Assembly: GCA_932294295.1 (NCBI GenBank) | Contig: OW028585.1 | Span: forward strand, 29,620,720 to 29,684,719 | From: Alitta virens | Lineage: Eukaryota > Annelida > Polychaeta > Phyllodocida > Nereididae | Direction of reading: 5' to 3' | DNA: 64,000 bases | Part shown: piece by piece, positions 56,977 through 64,000 of the stretch | How positions within the stretch are numbered: the first letter of the stretch is position 1 | How the letters are laid out: each line of letters opens with the position of its first letter | Notes under the pieces: generated by a model | The model's input: the letters and a program-made list of their open reading frames with translations, nothing else | The model's database searches: none | Told to the model about the DNA's origin: nothing | Program-made: the position numbers and the translations under genes

Positions 56977-57333
56977 CATGTTCCTTGACTTGTCTTTCTC
57001 CCTAGTTGCTTATAGGAGTGCGTATGGCCATGTGTATGCTCCCAATTACTTGTACTGTCCATGGCTGTCCCATCTAGCCGTTAAGATTGAATCTCCGTCA
57101 AGTTATGCGACCCTCCATTGTGCTGTTCATCATCCGAAAACTATGTAACATGTTCCTGTGGGATCGTGAGGTCAAATATGGGTATTTCTATTTTTGTGTC
57201 ATTTTGTGGTCTAATACCTTCTGAAATTGGTTGAAGTAACCTGTGTCAGCAGTATCTTACAATATCTAGTATGTGCTGTAATTGATTATAGTGCTGTATA
57301 CACTGAGTAAAAGATGTAGTTGCAGTAATTTGT

Positions 57334-57354
57334 GCCCAGCCTTTTAGAGGTGGG
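57334..57354 (+). other. Acceptor-proximal hairpin H10
   Basis: CCCAGCC, loop TTTTAGA, GGTGGG: stem with a bulged A. Acceptor TTATTGTAG ends at 57385. Likely a paralogue of H8, 900 bp away. Confidence 0.5.
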
Positions 57355-58724
57355 ATGTTGGTTTTCTGTGTGTAGTTTATTGTAGCAGTGCAAGGTGGGA
57401 CTTAGTTTCTGATGAGCTGAGATGAACGCTGGTCTTAGAACCTGGGTACGAAGGAACGTAGTGAGGAAAGCGGTTCCCCTTAGCCTGCATATGAAGAAAC
57501 TTGAGGAAAGGCGCAACCGTTCTGCCAAGCTTTATGTACCGCCTACCTAGGCTGCCAAATGCGTAGTGGTGACAACACTCACAAGCGATGCTTCTTCCAA
57601 TGTTCCATTGATGCGTAGCTGGTGAAAGAAACGAATGCGAAAGAAAAACCACAAGTTCGCCTGATGGGCCAAGATGGTATAACCTATCCCTTGAAATAGT
57701 GACTCCAATATTGATTACATCAAAGACAAATCTGCTAGAAAAACTATAATTGGATGTAAAGATAGTGGAATTTTGGATGTGTTTTTGCAATGTTTTCTGA
57801 CCCCAGTTCCCTTTAGGAATGGCCTAGTCTGCTTTCCATGAGTGTCATACATCAACCTGTACATCTGTTCTGCCCTCCATAGCCTTTACGCAGTCGAAGA
57901 ACGATGACCCTCGCTCAGTCTATACGATTTACACCAAGGTCTCGTCATTTGCCTGAAGGTGCTTCAGTCTCGACTTATCAAGCTGCGGAGTTCTACTGTA
58001 CGCCGATGGCCGTCGAATTGTAGCTGTGTTATATTCAAGTTGTCAGGTTGGCTCCATCATATTGTCGTTCTTGGAGAAATTAGTTATGGTGTAAACCTTT
58101 TTGAAGTATGTGATGACTTTCACTGAAACGGAAGTAATGCACAATTTGTTATAAAATTCTTGTATACTTCGCTATGATAACATTTAAATACTTGAAAATG
58201 CTGCGGTTAATGCTAAGTGACGTGCAAATGTAAACTGACTCGAGTGTTTAGACATTGTGGACTACTGTTTAGCCATTTTCCCCACCAGCTGGGGCATGTC
58301 ATGCTTTACCTTGACCAGTTTGTACCCCCTTAGGAATAAGGAAATTTGGCTGTTACTCTCTGCTGTTTGCCTATTGGGAACGCTACCCTGATCCTGCGTG
58401 GATATGTGTCGATGCGTGTTGAAAGCCTCAGAAATCCTGCAATCTTGGCCAAATATGCGACAACACGGAATAAGCAACCATTGGTCGAAATGGATCCTTG
58501 TAGGTTCCATATTCCTGATTTGGTAAAATTGTTGATTAGTTATAAACTAAAGCAGTTTTCTGTTTTAATCGTCCATGACATAACACTAAGATGTGAATTT
58601 AAATGTAATACTTGCTTAAAAAGTTGAATTAAAATTAATTATAACTGCTTAAAACGTGTAGAAAAGTCGAGCATTGCTGTAAGGGATACTTAACACTTTA
58701 AATGGTAGCTGAAACTTTGTAGAA

Positions 58725-58747
58725 ACCCCACTAGTACAGGTAGGGGT
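58725..58747 (+). other. Acceptor-proximal hairpin H5
   Basis: ACCCCACT-AGTACA-GGTAGGGGT, a stem with one bulged A. Acceptor TTTTGCCCAG ends at 58779. Confidence 0.57.
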
Positions 58748-59154
58748 ATCATTGCTTGATATGTACAGTTTTTGCCCAGTTACGGAGCTGAATCTATAGG
58801 CCCAGTTAAGACTTCCTGGATTGCAAGTTAGTGCTGCGTTTCACAAGGTCGTACGGCGTTCGAAACTGCTTGGGAAGGATGTGGAGTTGCAATCATGGTG
58901 TTGAAAGCTGACCAGTACTCACGGGAATGGCAGGAATCGAAACTGTCAAGGTTGGAGTTTCGTGAAACTTTATTAGAGGATAGCATATAACCAAAATAGG
59001 TAACAATATAAAAATGTACTGCAGTATATGGTGTACATATAATAAATGACAGAAATGTGATAATTCAGTTAAATTAGTTTTACTTGGGGTATTTTAATAA
59101 AAAAGTGTATGATACTATAATTATTAAATAGATTTTGTATTAATTAGTTGAACA

Positions 59155-59174
59155 CCCCACCAGTACAGGTGGAG
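59155..59174 (+). other. Acceptor-proximal hairpin H6
   Basis: CCCCACC-AGTACA-GGTGGAGG, 5 bp next to the loop then a mismatch. Acceptor TTGCCTAG ends at 59207. Confidence 0.57.
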
Positions 59175-59207
59175 GAAATTGTTTTAACATGTTTGGTACT
59201 TGCCTAG

Positions 59208-59398
59208 TCAGGGGTTTAGAGAAGGTCCAGAGTGCAACAGGTGTCAAACCTGAAAGACCTAGCGAAAGACAGCTGTGAATGGTTAAACAGACCGGGACTT
59301 CCTTGGGTGATGCCATCAGGAAATAGTGCGTCCAGCAATCTACCATTGAGAGGACTTCCTTGCGCCGTTTAGAGGTTACCATAATATGGTACAATTTT
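59208..59398 (+). ncRNA. Candidate noncoding exon after H6
   Basis: 191 nt between acceptor TTGCCTAG and donor GTACAA. All three + frames contain stops. GC-richer than the flanking intron-like DNA. Confidence 0.4.
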
Positions 59399-60756
59399 GA
59401 AGTGTTGTAGTTTGGTACCAAATTATATTTCTGTGAATTTGTTGGGGGGGTGGGGAAAAGGTAATCTTGCCCAAATTTATTTCAGTAACCATGTTCCATA
59501 CGGTAGTAAATCGCAGGACTGACCTTCAGAAAACCTTAGAATTATAGCAGTGAAGCAAACCAGGATTCGAATAGGTCTTTTCCCCTTTGGCTATCCTGTG
59601 CCAGGTCACATATGCGAAAACCAGTTCGGTGGGAACGTGTTAGGATGACTGATCACTAGACTGAAGACATCTTCATTGAGGATGATTCTCCCCGAGAGCC
59701 TGTAGGGCGCTCCAGATCATCACAAGTTAGGACGTAAGCCAATGCGAAGACTATTTGTTTATTTGGGGGGTGGGTAACTTTACCTTGAAGCTTTGTTCAC
59801 TTTCAGAATTTAGGTTTTGCTCCTGACAAGTGTCTCCTTCGGCTAGGTCACTAGGACCACCACTGGTATGAAGTGAAATGCCTTACTGTTCTGTGCTCCG
59901 ATCTTCTTGCATTTACAAGCACCCTGACAAGCTCCTTTCCTTCGCTCTCTACTTCAATGCGTCCCTGATGCGAGCTGCAATGCAGTCGGCCTGTTAGTGT
60001 ATTGTGTGAAAATTCGACCAAGACTTGTCAAGCCATTTAGGTAATGCATTGGTGTTATTGATTATTTGTCAATTCAGCTAGTTATTGGTATTTTTGTGTA
60101 CATAACACCAGGGGGGTTGGGTTAAGTTTAACCTGTCATGGCAGTTATTTTCAGTACAACCAAGGTGTTAGCTAACAGACGCTACAGTCAAGCAAAGTGA
60201 ATTGCTCCATGTATGAACCTGGAAATTGATCTCCAACGAGGCATTGTGAGAAAGTAGAAACTGAGACCCATGGGTTATGGAGTAGCTCTTGTGTTGAGCA
60301 GTTAAGTTGCATGTAGTGGTTTGCTGTAATTGTGAAAACTTGTGATGTGCATTTAGGGGGGTGGGTTCAGTGAAGTTATGCCAAATTGGATTACAGAATG
60401 TGACCGGGTAGCTTACTGAATGTGAGGAATCTATACCCCTGTTAGAAGGAACTGTTATCTGGCTGACAGCTATCACAAAAGTGAACAAAAACGTGTATGC
60501 TAATGGTATGTTAAGCTTGTGTTGATGTTTTGATTATCACTTGGAATTTTTTGTACTTCTGGGACTTAGGGGGGTTTCATTAACACCTTACTTAGATGCA
60601 TTTCAGAATGTCCCTAGGATTTCTCTCCTTGCCAACCTTCGTGGATATTGTAACAGCTTGGTATTCATTGCTTTGACCTTATATTTGTATTTCTCACCTT
60701 GACTTCATTTTTCAATACGGGGGGTGGGAGTCCTAACCTTTTCCAGTTCTTTGCAG

Positions 60757-60851
60757 GAGTAGGTGCATTTGTTATCAGCTTGTCTTTTGATGAACGCACA
60801 TGATGTTGCTGCTTCCCCTCAAAAACTAAGTTCCCTGCGCTATGGTGTTCG
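60757..60851 (+). ncRNA. Candidate exon type X, copy 1
   Basis: 95 nt. Preceded by GGGGGGTGGGAGTCCTAACC and CCAGTTCTTTGCAG, followed by donor GTAAAC. It contains AGTAGGTGCA and GTGTTCG. Its reading frames contain stops. Confidence 0.5.
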
Positions 60852-61132
60852 GTAAACTTACTCTTTGGTATTTATTAATTGACTGAACGTGTGGTATTAG
60901 TAATTGACATAACTTCTAAGACTAAGGAGTGTATTCACAGATGTGTTAGTGTGTGTAAATTTATGCAGATGTAATCAACAATGAGATACAATATACAAAA
61001 GCATTGGCTGAACTAGCGTTTAAAGAACTAATATCAGATCACTTAAATGAAAAACTGTTGATTGAACTTACTTAACCCTGCCGTTATGGCCCTCTGTGTT
61101 GTTGCCTTGGTTCTGTATCAATTGCAAGTTAG

Positions 61133-61273
61133 AATCGTCATAAGGTGAAAATGGTCCTGACCCCTGGTGTGGCTTACACGCGGTTTCCAAATCGTCTGAA
61201 TTCCTGATGTTGCATGGTGACTTGATCCAAGTGTGGATTCACAGAGAGTGGTTGACTGGACAGTATGCCATGG
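61133..61273 (+). ncRNA. Candidate exon type Y, copy 1
   Basis: 141 nt. Acceptor GCAAGTTAG, donor GTATAAC. Contains GAAAATGGTCC, TCTGAATTCCTGATG and GGATTCACAGA. Homologous to the block at 63167-63306. Confidence 0.45.
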
Positions 61274-61786
61274 GTATAACATCTTTTGTACTGACATGAT
61301 CATGATCTTTTGTACTGACATGATCATGAAAGTTTTTTGGAAAGTGTATTATGAATCTAAATAAGCCTCAGTTGTGATAATTAACACTAGTAGACTCCTT
61401 GTTTGTATATAAAGAGTGATAATGATAAGACTGAAACCCATATGGAGATGTAAAAGAGATTATGCTATCGATGCAAGGGCAAAAGGGGGGGATAATTTTT
61501 GAGTTCTTGCAGGTTTCTCGTTGTGAAAAAGATTCAGAAAAGATTCAGAACATGTTGAAGGTTTCTATGTGAGCTATGACGTTTGAATTTGTGCATATTT
61601 TATGACCTTAGAATTTGAGCATATTTCACTGCATATTTCACTGCTTAATTCGCATGATCAACATTAGCAATATGATTGTTCAACTTTGCAATTCCTGTAA
61701 ACCTATAGTAGTAGCTTTTAGTTACATATTGTTTTTCTATGACAAGGGGGGTGGGTTCTATAACCTTTTCACCCAGTTCTTTGCAG

Positions 61787-61881
61787 GAATAGGTGCCCTT
61801 GCCATCGGCCTATCTTTTGTGGGATGCTTATGAATGCTCCTTCCTCCCAAATGTCTAGGTTCCTCTGTGCTTGGGTGTATG
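61787..61881 (+). ncRNA. Candidate exon type X, copy 2
   Basis: 95 nt. Preceded by GGGGGGTGGGTTCTATAACC and CCCAGTTCTTTGCAG, followed by donor GTAAAT. Homologous along its length to the copies at 60757 and 62750. Confidence 0.52.
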
Positions 61882-62116
61882 GTAAATTTTAATCTTGTGT
61901 TATTAACATTTGTAAAAAGAGCATGTAAACTTAAGGCATCAACGTATATATAAACTTTAAACTTATATAAACACTTGCTTAGTGTATACAATTTTATGTT
62001 GAAAGATGTTAAGACATGGTGTAAATAGAATTTTAAGACTTAAATATGACTGTTAAGTGAAACATCTTGTTCTGAAAGATATTTCTTTATGGAAACATAT
62101 ATATAGATCATGGTTA

Positions 62117-62135
62117 GCCCTACCGTATGGTGGGC
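62117..62135 (+). other. Acceptor-proximal hairpin H12
   Basis: GCCCTACC-GTAT-GGTGGGC with one bulged C. Acceptor CGAGTTAG ends at 62174. Homologous to H13 and to a weaker version at 61080-61090. Confidence 0.55.
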
Positions 62136-62510
62136 CATTTTGTGTTATTATCTTGGTTTTGTATCTCGAGTTAGGTTGAAAATGGATAGCCTATGCGAAA
62201 GTCGGGTTTCCCCAGGTCTGAAATACAGCCATTCAGGGATTCTAATAATGTTGATGAAGGTTCAACAAAACTGACGTGACAACAGTGTATTTGCAACAGT
62301 TTATTTTGAGTATACATGTCCTTTTTATATTCTGTCTTGTGAAGTGAAGTGACTGATTTGCAAGTCATAATCTGAACATACCTCAGTGGTAAAGAATACA
62401 TTTAAGCTATCAGTAGTGGTATATAAGCCATGATATATTGGTTATATAAGTTGGTTATGCGTAAATTTGATGTGAAGGGCCAAGGGGGGATAATTCTTAA
62501 GTTCTTGCAG

Positions 62511-62542
62511 GTCCCTTTGTTGTGTGCCATCTATGAAATTTG
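62511..62542 (+). ncRNA. Candidate exon type Z, copy 2
   Basis: 32 nt between AAGTTCTTGCAG (preceded by GGGGGGATAATTC) and GTAAGA. The homologous blocks start at 61513 and 63544 with the same G6 run and TTGCAG acceptor; their donors are uncertain. Confidence 0.4.
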
Positions 62543-62749
62543 GTAAGAGTTGTTCGCGGACACAAACATGTGAGCTATGTTCTTTGTGCATTTGTCAAAT
62601 GTTGCATTAATTAATTGCATGATCGATAATAGTAGGCTAATTGGTATTTTTACTATTCTGAACCTCCGATACACTACTATTGCCTGCTTTGTTATTTTAT
62701 ATGAATAGGGGGGGTGGGTATCTTAACCATTTTCCCCAGTTCTTTGCAG

Positions 62750-62855
62750 AAACAGGTGCACTTTTCTTGAGCTTGCCCAAGTTACCTGTGTGGGATGCTA
62801 ATGAAATGACGCTCATTCCTCCCAAAATGTTGGTTCTTCTGTGCTTTGATGTGCG
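62750..62855 (+). ncRNA. Candidate exon type X, copy 3
   Basis: 106 nt. Preceded by a G-run with GGGTATCTTAACC and CCCCAGTTCTTTGCAG, followed by donor GTAAAC. Same flanking signals as copies 1 and 2; length differs by indels that would break a frame. Confidence 0.52.
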
Positions 62856-63107
62856 GTAAACTCTAATCTTGTTTTTAGCATTTGTGTTCTGAGCTTGCCA
62901 ACTGTGTAATTTTACTCTTGGTAACTTTCGGTGCATTAGTCGATTTGTACATGCATGCATACATGCAAAAACACGTAGAAAACTTGTCTTATCACAGTTT
63001 AAGTGTTACACTAGTGTAGAGGAAGACATGCTACATAAGACGAATACATAATTCAACATATGAGTGGTGTTATATTATGAAAACCAGTAGATTAGAACTT
63101 ATATTCA

Positions 63108-63127
63108 GCCCTGCCATTATGGTAGGC
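63108..63127 (+). other. Acceptor-proximal hairpin H13
   Basis: GCCCTGCC-ATTAT-GGTAGGC, same bulged C as H12. The two inner pairs that differ from H12 stay paired (A-U to G.U; U.G to U-A). Acceptor TGAGTTAG ends at 63166. Confidence 0.57.
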
Positions 63128-63166
63128 CCTTGTGTGTTATTGCCTTGGTTCTGTATCTTGAGTTAG

Positions 63167-63306
63167 GAACAACGCTTGAATTTGAAAATGGTCCCGAACA
63201 AGAACGTGGTTGTGCTGAAAGAGGTTTCTACCCAACTGAATTACTGATGATACGCGGAAATTGCTGACACTTGTTTGAGGTTGGGTTCACAGACACTATT
63301 TCATGG
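63167..63306 (+). ncRNA. Candidate exon type Y, copy 3
   Basis: 140 nt. Acceptor TGAGTTAG, donor GTATAAC. Contains GAAAATGGTCCC, ACTGAATTACTGATG and GGTTCACAGA. Copy 2, starting at 62175, is recognisable but its donor was not placed. Confidence 0.45.
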
Positions 63307-64000
63307 GTATAACTTTAGATACTGATGATACTTTCTAGATTCTTTCTGATAGATGTTCGTGATAATGTGAATATCTGATCATAATGCAATGGTAATGTGT
63401 ATAGTATCGATGACTTAAAACCATAGAATCAACTGATAACAATGGAAAGAAACGTCTATAAAACTAAGTATCTGAAACATGTTAAAAGCTGTTAAGATAA
63501 CTTTATAAGGGACAAGGGGGGGATAAATCTTGCGTCCTTGCAGGTTTCTCAATGTGTGCCATCTATTGAACTTGATGCGAAGTGTTGAAGGACACGGTGT
63601 GAGCTATTTTTCTTTGATTTTGTGTATTTGTCACTCCATATAAATTAATTGCATGATCACATTTAGCGGTATGATTATTCTTACGTTGTGATTTGTGTAA
63701 ACTTGGGTTTGAGGGGGGTGAAAGTCTTTGCAGGCTCTTAGGTGCGTGTAGAAGCTGTGTGCTGATAATCTTGTGCATTTTTGAAGTGCTTTGGTGACCC
63801 TGAAATACCCGAGAAGTACCTTGCTTTAAATGGTCTCAAGTATGTACATTTTCACAAAACTCTTTACTAGTTGTAGTTTGATTACTGTGATTAGGGGGGA
63901 GGGCCAATCTTGCACTCCTATCTAGTGTTTTACAGGTGTATGCTATAAACCAGTTTATAGGTTAATGAGTGAATTTGTGAAGTTCTGACACTTACTGTAA

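Larger units (their letters stand above)
51240..64000 (+). ncRNA. Putative many-exon noncoding RNA locus, runs off the window end
   Basis: About 12.5 kb with no credible coding frame on either strand but many ordered splice-like signals on +. The pattern repeats: a short hairpin or G6+ run, then a TAAC-type branchpoint, a pyrimidine tract, AG, an exon-like block richer in GC, and a GTA donor. Candidate early exons: first exon ending 51429 (donor GTAAAT), 51724-51784 (TCCTCAG ... GTAAGG), one starting 52097 and one starting 52350. The last 3 kb are three tandem copies of a three-exon cassette. Exon frames contain stops, so it is judged noncoding. A snoRNA host gene was considered, but no good C/D or H/ACA snoRNA was found in the intron-like parts. 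It could also be an unusual structured-RNA repeat array that is not spliced. Confidence 0.5.
61076..64000 (+). repeat. Tandem ~1-kb three-exon cassette, about 3 copies
   Basis: Order Y-Z-X is repeated: Y leads at 61076, 62117 and 63108; Z leads at about 61486, 62483 and 63512; X leads at about 61746, 62707 and (weak) 63713. Periods are 961-1044 bp. An extra X block is at 60720. Similarity sits at exon-like blocks and their 3' splice signals more than in the intron-like spacers. Confidence 0.7.

Noticed and set aside
57377..57790. 137-codon minus-strand frame
   Set aside because: No motif, spans a predicted hairpin, acceptor and exon-like block on +, and no splice partner was found.
51240..64000. 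snoRNA host gene (C/D or H/ACA snoRNAs in introns)
   Set aside because: Isolated TGATGA-like and CTGA words exist (near 53034, 62250 and 63241) but none has box pairing, 60-90-nt spacing and terminal stem together. Left open only for a covariance search.
51240..64000. Protein-coding multi-exon gene
   Set aside because: Exon-like blocks carry stops in most or all frames, lengths of duplicate blocks change by non-multiples of three, and no recognisable motif appears on either strand.

Overview
This is an invertebrate metazoan nuclear genome window. It is AT-rich, has multi-exon genes with GT-AG introns, and is dense in short DNA transposons, tRNA-derived SINEs and minisatellites. The phylum cannot be fixed from the sequence; a marine invertebrate is a guess. 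Almost all long open frames are accidental. One conserved protein gene is clear, one noncoding locus is strongly suggested, and the rest is repeat-rich intergenic DNA.

Region by region. 1-32.4 kb: no recognisable host gene. It holds TA-flanked inverted-repeat elements with a GACCACC motif, LINE reverse-transcriptase remnants, a 140-bp-arm near-perfect inverted repeat (8.6-9.0 kb), a ~332-bp tandem repeat (10-10.9 kb), a 15-copy 71-bp satellite grown from the tail of a tRNA-derived SINE (11.5-12.7 kb), several SINE families, a hAT-type MITE with an exact 8-bp target duplication (16.5 kb), minisatellites at 17.4, 20.9-22.7 and 30.3-31.0 kb, and a decayed Tc1 transposon carrying a second element in its transposase (26.7-28.4 kb).

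32.4-41.5 kb, + strand: fourteen exons of a MEKK2/MEKK3-type MAP kinase kinase kinase (MAP3K2/3 family). They give 592 residues, with an N-terminal PB1 domain, a Ser/Pro-rich linker and an intact C-terminal Ser/Thr kinase domain; only the first few residues are missing. Phases join without error across all 13 introns. Three introns carry datable MITE or foldback insertions. Downstream (41.5-47.5 kb) are two pairs of related MITEs and a triple CRE palindrome.

50.7-64 kb: a CpG-richer promoter-like stretch is followed by about 12.5 kb that looks like a many-exon noncoding transcription unit. Candidate 3' splice sites are preceded, typically by 30-70 nt, by either a short hairpin (CCNNCC / GGNNGG arms, often with loop AGTACA, with covarying stem bases) or a run of six or more G. 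At the 3' end a three-exon cassette of about 1 kb is repeated in tandem with splice sites and exon lengths preserved (95, 95 and 106 nt; 141 and 140 nt) while reading frames are not. This is the strongest candidate for something undescribed. It is inferred from sequence alone and needs RNA evidence.
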